Source of the DNA: Halobacillus kuroshimensis DSM 18393
GTDB taxonomy: Bacteria; Bacillota; Bacilli; Bacillales; Halobacillaceae
Direction: 5' to 3'
Assembly: GCF_000425705.1 (NCBI RefSeq)
Contig: NZ_AUDY01000008.1
Span: forward strand, 372,001-436,000
Length of the DNA: 64,000 nucleotides
Of the stretch, positions 42,300-51,561 are shown in pieces (the stretch's first letter is position 1; each line of letters starts with the position of its first letter). The position numbers and the translations under genes were made by a program. Below the pieces are notes generated by a model that saw only the letters and a list, made by a program, of their open reading frames with translations, had not been told where the DNA came from and made no database searches.

Positions 42300-43186
42300 A
42301 AAAGCCGACCATCGCTGTCATTGGCAGCTCTTCCATGGACCTTGTCGTCTCCTCTGACAAACGGCCGGAGGCAGGTGAAACCGTATTAGGTAAAGCATTT
42401 GATACCGTGCCCGGGGGCAAGGGAGCGAACCAGGCGGTCGCAGCCGCACGTCTGGGAGCAGATGTCTATATGATCGGATGTGTAGGAGAAGACACCTACG
42501 GAGAAGAAATTACAGCCAATCTGAAGAGTAACGGTGTTCACATCGACTATGTGGAACCGGTTACACATGAAAGAAGTGGAACGGCCCACATCATCTTAGC
42601 AGAAGGCGATAACAGCATCGTCGTCGTCAAGGGAGCGAACGACCATGTCACTCCGGAGTATATTGAAAAAGCAGAAGAACTTTTGAAGAATAGTGATCTT
42701 GTCATGATTCAGCAGGAAGTGCCGGAAGAAACGGTTGTTCATGCCGCAGAGCTGTGCTCGCGTTATGGCGTGCCTTTATTGTTAAATCCAGCTCCGGCAA
42801 GACCTGTACCAGAAGTGGTTCTGGATCAAGTCAGCTACGTGACACCGAATGAACATGAAGCCGCTGTATTATTCGGTGGACTGGCTTTATCAGAGGTGCT
42901 GCAGGCACACCAGAATAAATTGTTCATCACCGAAGGCGCAGCCGGCGTCCGCTACCACAATGGCAGACAGGAAGTTCTAGTGCCGTCCTTCCCGGTCAAG
43001 GCCGTCGATACGACGGGAGCGGGTGATACCTTTAACGCCGCCTTTGCTGTCGCCATTGCCGAAGGAAAAGAGACGGAAGAAAGCCTGCGTTTTGCCAACC
43101 GTGCGGCCAGCTTGTCTGTCACCGGCTTCGGAGCCCAGGGCGGAATGCCGTCCCGTCAGAGCGTTGAGGAGGGACTGGAGTCATGA
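42296..43186 (+). CDS. rbsK: Ribokinase
   Basis: This PfkB-family kinase phosphorylates D-ribose at O5. Signature 1 is VPGGKGANQAVAAARLGA near residue 37 and signature 2 is DTTGAGDTFNAAFAVA near residue 240, with the catalytic Asp in GAGD. The 296-residue length is normal. It is translationally coupled at both ends by 4-base overlaps with rbsR and rbsD. Confidence 0.95.
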   Translation: MKKPTIAVIGSSSMDLVVSSDKRPEAGETVLGKAFDTVPGGKGANQAVAAARLGADVYMIGCVGEDTYGEEITANLKSNGVHIDYVEPVTHERSGTAHIILAEGDNSIVVVKGANDHVTPEYIEKAEELLKNSDLVMIQQEVPEETVVHAAELCSRYGVPLLLNPAPARPVPEVVLDQVSYVTPNEHEAAVLFGGLALSEVLQAHQNKLFITEGAAGVRYHNGRQEVLVPSFPVKAVDTTGAGDTFNAAFAVAIAEGKETEESLRFANRAASLSVTGFGAQGGMPSRQSVEEGLES

Positions 43187-43575
43187 AGAGACATGGCATC
43201 TTGAACAGCAGCATTAGTAAAGTGCTCGCCGATCTCGGTCACACCGATCGGATCGCCATCGCTGATGCTGGCCTTCCAGTTCCGCCGGGGACACTTAAGA
43301 TCGACCTTGCGTTAAAAGAAGGAGTACCGGGGTTTATGGAAGTCGTACAGGTCATGCAGGAAGAGATGAGTGTAGAAAAAGTGACAACAGCGGAGGAGAT
43401 GGTGTCCAACCCTGCTGTTCATCAGAAAATGAAAGAAATGTTCAAAGGTGTCGAGATGGACGAACGTACCCATGAAGCGTTCAAGCAGGAGCTGACAGAT
43501 GTCAAAGCAGTGATCCGTACTGGTGAAATGACACCTTATGCCAACTGTATCCTGCATGCCGGGGTCATTTTCTAA
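43183..43575 (+). CDS. rbsD: D-ribose pyranase RbsD
   Basis: The 130-residue protein interconverts beta-pyranose and furanose ribose, feeding RbsK. The N-terminal GILNSSISKVLADLGHTD carries the catalytic histidine His20-type region and the C terminus ends TGEMTPYANCILHAGVIF, the family ending. It lies between rbsK and rbsA. Confidence 0.95.
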   Translation: MKRHGILNSSISKVLADLGHTDRIAIADAGLPVPPGTLKIDLALKEGVPGFMEVVQVMQEEMSVEKVTTAEEMVSNPAVHQKMKEMFKGVEMDERTHEAFKQELTDVKAVIRTGEMTPYANCILHAGVIF

Positions 43576-43589
43576 AAAGGGGTGAGACG

Positions 43590-45089
43590 ATGCATATTAC
43601 GATGAATCAGATTCATAAAGCGTTTGGATCGAACAAAGTGCTGGAAGGCGTGGATATCGAAATCAAAGAAGGGGAAGTCCACGCCCTCATGGGAGAGAAC
43701 GGGGCAGGAAAATCGACGCTCATGAATATTCTGACCGGTCTTCATAAAAAGGATAAAGGAACAATCCAGATTGATGGTCAGGAAAAAACGTTCTCCAACC
43801 CAAAAGAAGCGGAAAACTACGGCATCGCTTTTATTCATCAGGAGATGAATGTCTGGCCGGAATTGACCGTACTGGAGAACCTGTTCATTAATCGGGAACC
43901 GGTTACATCCTTTGGAATAATCAATACGAGAAAAATGAAAGCGGTTGCGGAAGAGCAGTTTGAAAAGCTCTCCATTTCCATCCCGCTTCATAAGGATGCC
44001 GGACAGTGCTCGGTCGGGGAGCAGCAGATGATTGAAATCGCCAAGGCGCTCATGACCGATGCCAAGGTGATTATTATGGACGAACCGACAGCAGCCTTAA
44101 CAGACAGAGAGATTGAAAAGCTGTTCGGCGTGATCCGTTCCTTAAAAGCCTCCGATGTTTCCATTGTTTACATTTCCCACCGGATGGAGGAAATCTTTGA
44201 CGTGTGCGATCGTATTACCGTTATGCGGGACGGGCGTACCATTGATACGACACCAATTCCGGATACGAGTTTTGATGAGGTGGTGCGCAAAATGGTGGGG
44301 CGTGAACTCACCGACCGTTTTCCTGAAAGGCAGGCCAATCCGGGAGAAACCGTCCTTGAGGTGAAAAAACTGACACGTCCGGGCGTGTTCCAGGACGTCA
44401 ATTTTCAAGTGAAGTCCGGCGAGATTGTCGGTGTTGCAGGATTGATGGGCGCTGGAAGAACAGAGATCATGCGGACGATTTTCGGACTCGATGGGAAATA
44501 CGAGGGAGAAATTTATGTGAACGGCCAGCATGCCGTTATGAAAAATCCAGGCCAAGCGATCAAACTCGGACTCGGGTTGATTACAGAAGACAGGAAAGAC
44601 GAAGGTCTCGTGCTTGATTTTCCTATTAAAGATAATATCGCCCTCCCAAGCCTGAAAAGCTTCACGAAACGGTCTCTTATCCAGGATGGCAGGGAGCTGG
44701 AGTTTGTGGAGATGTTAATCAAGCGCCTGACCATTAAAACAGAATCTGCCCATACCGAAGCGAAGAACTTATCCGGCGGGAATCAACAGAAAGTGGTCAT
44801 TGCTAAATGGATCGGCATCGGACCGAAAGTGCTGATTCTTGATGAACCGACACGCGGGGTGGACGTCGGGGCAAAACGGGAGATTTATCAGTTGATGAAC
44901 GAGCTGACCGATCGTGGAGTAGCTATCCTTATGGTCTCCTCTGAACTGCCGGAAGTACTCGGCATGAGCGACAGGATTCTCGTCGTCCACGAAGGCACCA
45001 TTGCCGGTGAACTGGACCGGTCGGAAGCGACACAGGAAAAGATTATGACATTTGCGACAGGAGGGAACGTCCATGATGAACGCCATTAA
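43590..45089 (+). CDS. rbsA: Ribose ABC transporter ATPase RbsA
   Basis: The 499-residue protein has two ABC modules in tandem: Walker A GENGAGKS near residue 37 with signature CSVGEQQMIEIAKAL, and a second module with LSGGNQQKVVIAKW and Walker B VLILDEPTRGVDVG. As in other CUT2 importers the second Walker A is degenerate (GLMGAGRTE). It energises import through RbsC. Confidence 0.95.
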   Translation: MHITMNQIHKAFGSNKVLEGVDIEIKEGEVHALMGENGAGKSTLMNILTGLHKKDKGTIQIDGQEKTFSNPKEAENYGIAFIHQEMNVWPELTVLENLFINREPVTSFGIINTRKMKAVAEEQFEKLSISIPLHKDAGQCSVGEQQMIEIAKALMTDAKVIIMDEPTAALTDREIEKLFGVIRSLKASDVSIVYISHRMEEIFDVCDRITVMRDGRTIDTTPIPDTSFDEVVRKMVGRELTDRFPERQANPGETVLEVKKLTRPGVFQDVNFQVKSGEIVGVAGLMGAGRTEIMRTIFGLDGKYEGEIYVNGQHAVMKNPGQAIKLGLGLITEDRKDEGLVLDFPIKDNIALPSLKSFTKRSLIQDGRELEFVEMLIKRLTIKTESAHTEAKNLSGGNQQKVVIAKWIGIGPKVLILDEPTRGVDVGAKREIYQLMNELTDRGVAILMVSSELPEVLGMSDRILVVHEGTIAGELDRSEATQEKIMTFATGGNVHDERH

Positions 45090-46029
45090 AAAAACGAACA
45101 GCATCGGCCAGTCACTGCAGAAGCTGGGGCCGCTGGTCGGGCTTCTTGTACTTATTACCGTTGTATCCATTATAAACCCCAGCTTTTTGGAACCTTTGAA
45201 CCTATTAAATCTGCTTCGTCAGGTTGCCATTAACGCCCTGATTGCCTACGGGATGACCTTCGTCATTCTCACCGGCGGCATCGATTTGTCCGTTGGATCG
45301 ATTCTTGCTTTATCGAGTGCCTTGATGGCCGGGATGATGGTATCCGGCATTGATCCGATATTAGCTATTCTGATCGGCTGCCTGCTTGGTGCGCTGATGG
45401 GGGCTGTCAACGGACTGTTGATTACTAAAGGAAAGATGGCTCCGTTTATTGCAACGTTGGCAACGATGACGATGTTCCGTGGTCTGACACTTGTCTATAC
45501 AGACGGGAACCCGATTACAGGACTTGGCGACAGCTATGCGTTTCAGCTGTTCGGCCGCGGCTATTTCCTTGGTATTCCCGTACCAGCGGTGACGATGCTG
45601 CTCGCTTTTGCTGTTCTTTGGGTGATTCTTCATAAAACGCCTTTTGGACGTCGTACGTATGCGATTGGTGGTAACGAAAAAGCAGCGTTTATTTCAGGAA
45701 TTAACGTTTCCCGTGTAAAGGTCCTTGTCTATTCTTTAGCCGGTCTATTGTCTGCGCTTGCAGGTGCGATTCTTACCTCACGCTTGAATTCAGCACAGCC
45801 GACTGCCGGTACCTCTTACGAACTGGATGCGATTGCTGCTGTTGTGCTTGGCGGGACGAGCTTATCCGGAGGCCGTGGATTGATCGTTGGAACACTGATA
45901 GGTGCCTTGATAATTGGAACGTTGAACAACGGATTGAACCTGCTCGGGGTATCCTCCTTTTTCCAAATGGTCGTTAAAGGTGTCGTCATTATCATTGCTG
46001 TCCTCATGGACCGTAAGAAATCAGCTTAG
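45073..46029 (+). CDS. rbsC: Ribose ABC transporter permease RbsC
   Basis: The 318-residue CUT2 permease has eight or more hydrophobic helices and the conserved GMTFVILTGGIDLSVGSILALS. ATG 45073 is chosen because AGGAGGGAAC lies just upstream; an earlier in-frame ATG at 45052 lacks a site. It overlaps the end of rbsA by 17 bases. Confidence 0.94.
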   Translation: MMNAIKKTNSIGQSLQKLGPLVGLLVLITVVSIINPSFLEPLNLLNLLRQVAINALIAYGMTFVILTGGIDLSVGSILALSSALMAGMMVSGIDPILAILIGCLLGALMGAVNGLLITKGKMAPFIATLATMTMFRGLTLVYTDGNPITGLGDSYAFQLFGRGYFLGIPVPAVTMLLAFAVLWVILHKTPFGRRTYAIGGNEKAAFISGINVSRVKVLVYSLAGLLSALAGAILTSRLNSAQPTAGTSYELDAIAAVVLGGTSLSGGRGLIVGTLIGALIIGTLNNGLNLLGVSSFFQMVVKGVVIIIAVLMDRKKSA

Positions 46030-46040
46030 GAGGGATGAAC

Positions 46041-46970
46041 ATGAACAAACGATTCTTACTTATGATCGGTGCAGTCCTGCTTTTTCTAAGTGCCTGTTCC
46101 CTGCAGCCGCCGGAATGGGCCAAGCCGAACAATAATAAAAATCCAGAAGATATTAAGGTAGGATTGTCTGTTTCCACCTTGAATAACCCGTTCTTCGTTT
46201 CCATGAAAGACGGGGTGGAGAAGGAAGCAGAAGCACAGGGGATGGACGTCGTTGTCGTTGATGCACAGAATGATGCAGCTAAACAGGTCAGCGACGTAGA
46301 GGATTTGATCCAGCAGGGGGTCGACGTCCTGCTGATCAACCCGACAGACTCTTCGGCGGTTTCAACGGCTGTCCAGTCTGCCAACAGCCTCGGCATTCCT
46401 GTCGTTACACTGGACCGTTCTTCTGAAAAAGGGGAAGTGGCCACTCTCGTCAGTTCGGATAACGCCAAAGGTGGGAGGATGGCCGCCGAATATATTGTGG
46501 AACAGCTTGGGGAGGACGCCAAAGTGGCAGAGCTTGAAGGAGTTCCCGGAGCCTCTGCAACGAGGGAGCGCGGAAGCGGCTTCCATACCGTGGCCGATGA
46601 GCAGTTGAATGTGACGGCTAAGCAGACCGCGAACTTCGACCGTACAGAAGGGTTGAATACGATGGAGAACATTCTTCAGGGAAATCCGGATTTGGAAGCG
46701 GTCTTTGCCCACAATGATGAAATGGCTCTTGGTGCCTATCAGGCTATTCAAAGCTCCGGCCGTGATGTACTTGTAGTTGGATTTGACGGAAACGAAGATG
46801 CGATGACGAGTATTCAGAACGGAAATCTTTCCGCAACGGTCGCTCAGCAGCCGGAACAGATCGGCTCGCTGGCTGTCCAGGCAGGAGCCGATGTGCTGCA
46901 GGGAGAGGAAGTAGAGGAAACGATTCCGGTTCCTTTGAAACTCGTAACGACAGAGAATATCGACGAATAA
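46041..46970 (+). CDS. rbsB: Ribose-binding lipoprotein RbsB
   Basis: The solute-binding protein (309 residues) starts with a lipoprotein signal, LLFLSAC, so the mature protein is anchored by Cys. DIKVGLSVSTLNNPFFVSMKDG begins the periplasmic-binding fold; VFAHNDEMALGAYQAI and VVGFDGNEDA are the hinge and sugar-binding motifs of the ribose family. The second of two ATGs (46041) has the best spacing to AGGAGGG. It is the last gene of the operon. Confidence 0.94.
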   Translation: MNKRFLLMIGAVLLFLSACSLQPPEWAKPNNNKNPEDIKVGLSVSTLNNPFFVSMKDGVEKEAEAQGMDVVVVDAQNDAAKQVSDVEDLIQQGVDVLLINPTDSSAVSTAVQSANSLGIPVVTLDRSSEKGEVATLVSSDNAKGGRMAAEYIVEQLGEDAKVAELEGVPGASATRERGSGFHTVADEQLNVTAKQTANFDRTEGLNTMENILQGNPDLEAVFAHNDEMALGAYQAIQSSGRDVLVVGFDGNEDAMTSIQNGNLSATVAQQPEQIGSLAVQAGADVLQGEEVEETIPVPLKLVTTENIDE

Positions 46971-46979
46971 CTGGAACCC

Positions 46980-47070
46980 CTGCGTTTGGGATAGTGGAGC
47001 TGATCAGAATCAGTGCTCACGTTCCGATTATTCGTGGTGAGTCTGTTCCCGAATGCACCATTGTACACTT
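46980..47070 (-). repeat. Possible degenerate reversed fragment of the dispersed element
   Basis: On the minus strand this stretch reads GGTGCATTCGGGAACAGACT, then CACCACGAATAATCGGAACG and TGAGCACT. It resembles GATGCCTGCGGGAACAG and CCACC...AAGCGGAACGTGACCACT in copy 1, with the middle lost. It lies between rbsB and its terminator. Confidence 0.4.
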
Positions 47071-47112
47071 TGGATTCACGAAAAATCTGTCAGGAATTTT
47101 CGAACCACCTTG

Positions 47113-47147
47113 AAGAGACAGCCATAAGGCTGTCTCTTTCTGTTTTT
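47113..47147 (+). terminator. Terminator of the ribose operon
   Basis: Perfect stem AAGAGACAGCC / GGCTGTCTCTT with ATAA loop, followed by a T-rich tract. Confidence 0.9.
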
Positions 47148-47388
47148 ACTTGTGTTTTACCATGTGGTTTGTAATACTGACAGGAAATAGGACGAAGGTA
47201 GGATTGATGACAACCGGCCTCTGTTTGACGAATAGCCAGATCCTTGAAACCATTGAACCTGGCTTACGAAAGCGGTTGGGGCAGGGCCGTTTTCTTTCCT
47301 TCAGCTTGCGAAACGAACGATCTTTTTTTACGCGCGTTTCATTTTTCAATACGAGAAATAATCTATGAAACGATGCACCACAGAGATA
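47148..47388. other. Intergenic stretch before the potassium channel gene
   Basis: About 240 bases with no supported gene. Short frames on both strands lack ribosome sites. The channel promoter should lie here but no strong consensus pair is evident. Confidence 0.4.
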
Positions 47389-47400
47389 GGAGGGAGTCCT

Positions 47401-48399
47401 TTGCGTAATATTCTAATCAAATTTATCCGACTTGATAAAACGACGCTGCTGATCGGCTCTTTCCTGATCATTTTCGGCAGTACGTTCACAATCATGTGGA
47501 TCGAGCCTGAAACCTTCACGAGTTTCCATGACAGCCTCTGGTGGGTGATGACGACGATATCGACCGTCGGTTATGGAGACATCTCCCCACAAACAACCGC
47601 TGGTAGAAATTTTGCAATGCTGCTTTACCTTGTCGGTATCGGTGTGCTGGGTGTGGTCATCAGCCTGATTGCCAATGCGATGGGGATTTTTAAAAAGCGG
47701 AAGGAGGAAGGGAAATTGAGTTATCACGGTAAAGACCACATTGTCATTGTCGGCTGGTCCAAAAAAGCGGCGCTGGCCATTGATGAAATCCTGCTGGCCG
47801 ATAAAGAGACAGAAATTGTTCTTATCGATGAGGTAGAAAAAGAACCTCTCAACATGAAACGTGTCCATTACATAAACGGCAGCCCGATGAAAAAGGATGT
47901 TCTTGACAAAGCCAATCTTGAAAACAGTAAAAGTGCGATCGTTTTTGCGACAGACTGCTCGGACAGTTCGAGGCTTGTCGACGGCAACTCGCTGCTCGTT
48001 GCCGCAGCTCTGGAAAAGAATGCTCCTCACGTCCATACAACGGTCGAGGTGCTCGACCGCGACCACGTTCCGATGTTCAAGCACAGCAAAGTAGATGAGG
48101 TCGTTTTATCCGATGAGTTTGTCTCCCGTATGCTCGTCCGCTCTTCATTCCAAAAAGGCGTTTCCGGGTTATTCAATCAGCTCATCAGCCGGGAGTCCGG
48201 TTATGATCTGCGCCAGATTGAAAGAAAAGAAGAATGGAAGACATACCGAGATGTTGTCGAGGATGTCACGTCCCAAGGGGGCAATGTCATCGCCGTCGGA
48301 GAAAACATGGACATTTATAAACATTTGGATGAGCCGCTTCCTGAAGGGGCGCATATCCGTGTCGTCTGTGATAAACAAACGTATGATGCGCTCTGCTGA
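47401..48399 (+). CDS. yugO: Potassium channel with RCK domain (YugO-like)
   Basis: TTG 47401 is chosen for AGGAGGGAGTCC upstream, giving 332 residues. Two transmembrane helices flank the selectivity filter TVGYGD (residues 55-60). A cytoplasmic RCK/TrkA-N domain begins HIVIVGWSKKAALAIDEIL with a Rossmann nucleotide site, and a C-terminal RCK_C part follows. This is the two-helix MthK-like architecture of B. subtilis YugO, which releases potassium in biofilm electrical signalling. Confidence 0.88.
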   Translation: MRNILIKFIRLDKTTLLIGSFLIIFGSTFTIMWIEPETFTSFHDSLWWVMTTISTVGYGDISPQTTAGRNFAMLLYLVGIGVLGVVISLIANAMGIFKKRKEEGKLSYHGKDHIVIVGWSKKAALAIDEILLADKETEIVLIDEVEKEPLNMKRVHYINGSPMKKDVLDKANLENSKSAIVFATDCSDSSRLVDGNSLLVAAALEKNAPHVHTTVEVLDRDHVPMFKHSKVDEVVLSDEFVSRMLVRSSFQKGVSGLFNQLISRESGYDLRQIERKEEWKTYRDVVEDVTSQGGNVIAVGENMDIYKHLDEPLPEGAHIRVVCDKQTYDALC

Positions 48400-48475
48400 T
48401 CCCTTAGAGTATTGAAAAATCCGGCTGGGTACGGGATAATGGTCCGGGTTTTTCCGTAAGAAAGGGGGGGGAGGA

Positions 48476-48802
48476 ATGTTACCTGTATTAAAACATTCCG
48501 GTCTGATGGTCATGGTCGTTGTCCATCTGCTGACAGCTGTCATTCTATTTGCTGTGTCGTATACATATGAAAAGTCAATCATTACCGATCGGAAAAACAA
48601 ATGGCTGTTTTTCATCATCAGTCTGATTTACAGCTGGATTGGGACAATGATTATTGTAGACAGCCTGTTTGATCTGCATAGAGACCATGAACTCTCTGTT
48701 TTTATGTACCGTAATAGTCTGGTGGTCTTATGGATCGGCTTTATTCTGGTACAGCTCCTCGTGTACAAATTTTTAAACCAGGTGGAAATCAGAGAGGAAT
48801 AA
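48476..48802 (+). CDS. Three-helix membrane protein, unknown function (108 residues)
   Basis: Hydrophobic helices lie at about 8-29, 43-63 and 80-100. AAGGGGGGGGAGG precedes the ATG. It lies 76 bases after the potassium channel gene in the same direction and may be co-transcribed. I do not recognise a named family. Confidence 0.68.
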   Translation: MLPVLKHSGLMVMVVVHLLTAVILFAVSYTYEKSIITDRKNKWLFFIISLIYSWIGTMIIVDSLFDLHRDHELSVFMYRNSLVVLWIGFILVQLLVYKFLNQVEIREE

Positions 48803-48804
48803 AT

Positions 48805-48840
48805 AGAAAAGGAGAGGACCCCGGGGCCCTCTCCTTTTCT
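48805..48840. terminator. Bidirectional terminator
   Basis: AGAAAAGGAGAGG / CCTCTCCTTTTCT stem closed through an ACCCCGGGGC centre. It serves both convergent units. Confidence 0.88.
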
Positions 48841-50338
48841 ATGATTCGGATCCGGTTTTTATAGGAGTGACTGTTCTCTCCAGCTCCTTTGTCACCTGAT
48901 CCTTATATTTAGATTCCACTAGAATATAAAGGAAGTCTCCAGCTTTGATTTCTGTTTCACCATAAGGGGTGATGACCTGATTATCACGAATGATGGCATT
49001 AATGTTCGCATGGTTCGGGAAAGACAAGTCCCGCAGCCGGCTTCCCACCACTGCTGATTCCTGGCTTGTCTGATACTGGATCATTTCCACAGCCACCTTC
49101 CCCATGGATATCAGTTCGATGGAATGGTGCGGGGTATCTTTTTTCGGGCCGACAAGGTTTAAGCGGTCCGCCATCCATGAGATCGTCGAGCCTTGAATCA
49201 ATGCTGATGTCAACACGATAAAGAAGACGATGTTGAATAAGGTCTGACTGTTGTTCAATCCATCTACGACCGGAAAAGTAGCGAGGACGATTGGAACGGC
49301 TCCCCGCAGTCCGGCCCATGAAATGAACAGTTTTTCCTTGAACGTATAGTTCAGGCGGATCAAGGAAAGGAAGACAGCCGCCGGCCGCGCAACAAAGATG
49401 AGCAGCAGAGACAGGATGATGCCGTCATACATCACTTCGGATGAAAACAGCTGGTCCGGAAAGACGAGCAGCCCGAGGATGATGAACATGAGAATTTGTG
49501 CCATCCAGGCAAAGCCTTCATTAAATTGAAATATGGAATACCGGTATGTCAGTTCCCGGTTTCCAATAACAAGCGCGGCAATGTAAACGGCCAGGAAGCC
49601 GCTTCCGCCGACGAACGCGGTAATTCCGTAGGTCAAGAGCGCAAATGCAATCGATAAGATTGGATAAAGTGCACTTGATCCGAGTCGGATGCGGTTTATA
49701 GAGAAGGAGGCTGTCCAGCCGAACAGGACACCTAATACGAGCCCCAGGCCCATCTGAAGGAAAAATGTGGGGATGAGCATCCAGATGGAGCTGCCTTCAT
49801 TGGAAATCAACTCGATGAAGGAAAGAGTTAAAAAGACCGCCATCGGGTCGTTGGTTCCGGATTCCGCTTCCAAGGTCGCTCCCATTTTCGCTTTGATGTT
49901 CCGTTCTTTTAACACAGAAAATACAGCGGCCGCATCGGTCGAACCGACAATGGCCCCAAGCAGCAGTCCCTCCATCAAGCTTAAGTCAAGCAGAAGAAAA
50001 GCAGCCGCCCCAATTAACGTCGATGTAAGGACAACGCCGATGGTAGCGAGAGACAACGAAGGGACGGCGACGGAGCGGACGGTCGCCCATTTCGTATGCA
50101 GTCCTCCTTCGAACAAAATCAGGACGAGGGCGAAGACCCCGAACAGCTGGGCCACTCCCGCATCATCGAAATAGATGATTCCAAGTCCGTCACTGCCGAT
50201 GATCATTCCGACAATCATAAACAGAATCAACGCCGGCAGCCCCCAGCGGCTGGAAAATTTAGCAGCAATGATGCCGCTGAAAAGTAAAAACGCGGTAATA
50301 AGTACAAACGCATCCGTTCCAAAAGCTTCAATAAACAT
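48839..50338 (-). CDS. Potassium or sodium/proton antiporter with RCK_C domain (NhaP2/CvrA-like)
   Basis: The 499-residue CPA-type antiporter has about 12 helices with the family core LLGAIVGSTDAAAVFSVL and EAESGTNDPMAVFLTL containing the ion-binding aspartates. The last 90 residues (VGSRLRDLSFPNHANINAII...) form a TrkA-C/RCK_C regulatory domain, typical of potassium/proton antiporters. Its proximity to a potassium channel suggests a cation homeostasis region, useful in a halophile (inference). Confidence 0.87.
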   Translation of the reverse strand: MFIEAFGTDAFVLITAFLLFSGIIAAKFSSRWGLPALILFMIVGMIIGSDGLGIIYFDDAGVAQLFGVFALVLILFEGGLHTKWATVRSVAVPSLSLATIGVVLTSTLIGAAAFLLLDLSLMEGLLLGAIVGSTDAAAVFSVLKERNIKAKMGATLEAESGTNDPMAVFLTLSFIELISNEGSSIWMLIPTFFLQMGLGLVLGVLFGWTASFSINRIRLGSSALYPILSIAFALLTYGITAFVGGSGFLAVYIAALVIGNRELTYRYSIFQFNEGFAWMAQILMFIILGLLVFPDQLFSSEVMYDGIILSLLLIFVARPAAVFLSLIRLNYTFKEKLFISWAGLRGAVPIVLATFPVVDGLNNSQTLFNIVFFIVLTSALIQGSTISWMADRLNLVGPKKDTPHHSIELISMGKVAVEMIQYQTSQESAVVGSRLRDLSFPNHANINAIIRDNQVITPYGETEIKAGDFLYILVESKYKDQVTKELERTVTPIKTGSES

Positions 50339-50370
50339 TCCATAACTCCCTTATTCAATGTGTAGATCAA

Positions 50371-50402
50371 GGACCATGCCTGAAACTTCAAGCATGGTCC
50401 CG
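50371..50402 (-). terminator. Hairpin between the antiporter and a small membrane gene
   Basis: Perfect 9-bp stem GGACCATGC / GCATGGTCC with a 12-base loop. No good T run follows on either strand, so termination strength is uncertain. Confidence 0.5.
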
Positions 50403-50405
50403 CTT

Positions 50406-50585
50406 TTACAAACCTATGATCTGCTTCAGCTCTTTCGTATTGACCATGTCCCAGGAAAAACCGACCCACCAGGAGGACCAGTCCGCTCCGTTTAGAGCAC
50501 CGAAGAGCCAGACAAAACCGAAAAAGCATAGATAAATAAATAGAACGACCACGGCATAAAGCCCTGTGTCTTTAAAATTTTTCAA
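50406..50585 (-). CDS. Small membrane protein (59 residues), unknown function
   Basis: The likely start is TTG 50585, because AAAGGAGA lies 7 bases upstream; longer in-frame ATG starts at 50618 and 50612 have no site. One strong helix (GLYAVVVLFIYLCFFGFVWLF) is followed by a tryptophan-rich segment, NGADWSSWWVGFSW. No family is recognised. Confidence 0.6.
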   Translation of the reverse strand: MKNFKDTGLYAVVVLFIYLCFFGFVWLFGALNGADWSSWWVGFSWDMVNTKELKQIIGL

Positions 50586-50636
50586 CGCGCTGTCTCCTTT
50601 ATATGGAATCATGTGCATCCATGAAAAAAGGAGCGC

Positions 50637-50972
50637 TTATGTATAGGTTGAATTCGTATGCCTGGCAATGAGAAATCCTCTGTTTTCACCCTGCAAACCA
50701 AGCACCTGGTGCTCAAAAAGTCCACGGAATTGGACAAATGAGAAAAGGGAAGCGTGTATAAACATAGAAGATCCCAAGTCGTCCAGATCCGGGAGCAGAG
50801 GGAAGGATAGAGGCTGGAAAAATACGGCCTCACTGTCCGACAGCTCAACAGATGACGCGATATTCAAATCGTCAGACCAGCTGTAGGCAAGCTCCTGAAA
50901 TTTCCCATGCGGACTTAAAACCGCTGCAAATAACAGCATGCATCCTAAAATGAAGATGGAAAACAGGCGCAT
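50637..50972 (-). CDS. Secreted or membrane-anchored protein (111 residues), unknown function
   Basis: GGAAGGAGGGAAAAA gives a strong ribosome site. The N terminus is a signal peptide or anchor (LFSIFILGCMLLFAAVLS). The remaining 90 residues contain WSDDLNIASSVELSDSEAVF and a C-terminal polar end. It lies 51 bases upstream of the small membrane gene at 50585 and may form an operon with it. Confidence 0.65.
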   Translation of the reverse strand: MRLFSIFILGCMLLFAAVLSPHGKFQELAYSWSDDLNIASSVELSDSEAVFFQPLSFPLLPDLDDLGSSMFIHASLFSFVQFRGLFEHQVLGLQGENRGFLIARHTNSTYT

Positions 50973-51126
50973 TTTTTCCCTCCTTCCAAACAGGTGATCT
51001 TTCTATTATATCAATCGATCCGGTCAAAGTCATGGAAGAAGAAACTGGGAAATTGCTGACATGTTGAAACGTCTTTAACGTTCATTCGTATAGAAAGGCA
51101 GAGAAAAAATGTCCGGGGGGATCCGC

Positions 51127-51315
51127 ATGTTAAAATGGATGATTTATTTGTTCCTGTTCGTCTTGAATGGAGCTTTTTTGCTTTCGGTTTTTAACGTATG
51201 GACGAACTTCACCGCGTTATGGGTGATGGTAATCTTTACAGGAATCTTTTTGGGAACATTCGAAGTGCTCCACAGGTTAGGGAAATTGACGGATGTGAAA
51301 AAGGGAGAGTCTTAA
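51127..51315 (+). CDS. Small membrane protein (62 residues)
   Basis: ATG 51127 is placed behind GGGGGGATC; an earlier ATG at 51109 overlaps that site. Two hydrophobic helices are visible (about 4-22 and 30-46) and the C terminus is charged (LTDVKKGES). The stop is immediately followed by the next small gene, so the pair is co-transcribed. Confidence 0.65.
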   Translation: MLKWMIYLFLFVLNGAFLLSVFNVWTNFTALWVMVIFTGIFLGTFEVLHRLGKLTDVKKGES

Positions 51316-51540
51316 ATGCGTCATTTACTGCCGGTGATTTTAGTTATGGTGGCTATAGGTCTTTTGATTAAGGTTATGAATATATTTCCAGCCGGTTATA
51401 CCGTATTTATTGGAGTGGTTTCAATCTTTCTAATGTATGACGGCGTTAAAGCGTGGAAGGATCGCTCATTCATAAAAGCAGTAAGTAAGATGCTGATGTC
51501 TATGCTGCTGTTTATAATGATGGTCACACGTGTTTCTTAA
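51316..51540 (+). CDS. Small membrane protein (74 residues)
   Basis: Two or three hydrophobic stretches (RHLLPVILVMVAIGLLI, YTVFIGVVSIFLMY, MLMSMLLFIMMV). AAAAGGGAGAG in the end of the upstream gene is the ribosome site. It is the second of a run of tiny membrane protein genes. Function unknown. Confidence 0.65.
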   Translation: MRHLLPVILVMVAIGLLIKVMNIFPAGYTVFIGVVSIFLMYDGVKAWKDRSFIKAVSKMLMSMLLFIMMVTRVS

Positions 51541-51561
51541 GAACATGGGAGGTGGACGGAT

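Noticed and set aside
47150-47368. 72-codon plus-strand frame after the rbs terminator
   Set aside because: Starts within the T-rich end of a terminator, lacks a ribosome site, and its composition is not protein-like.
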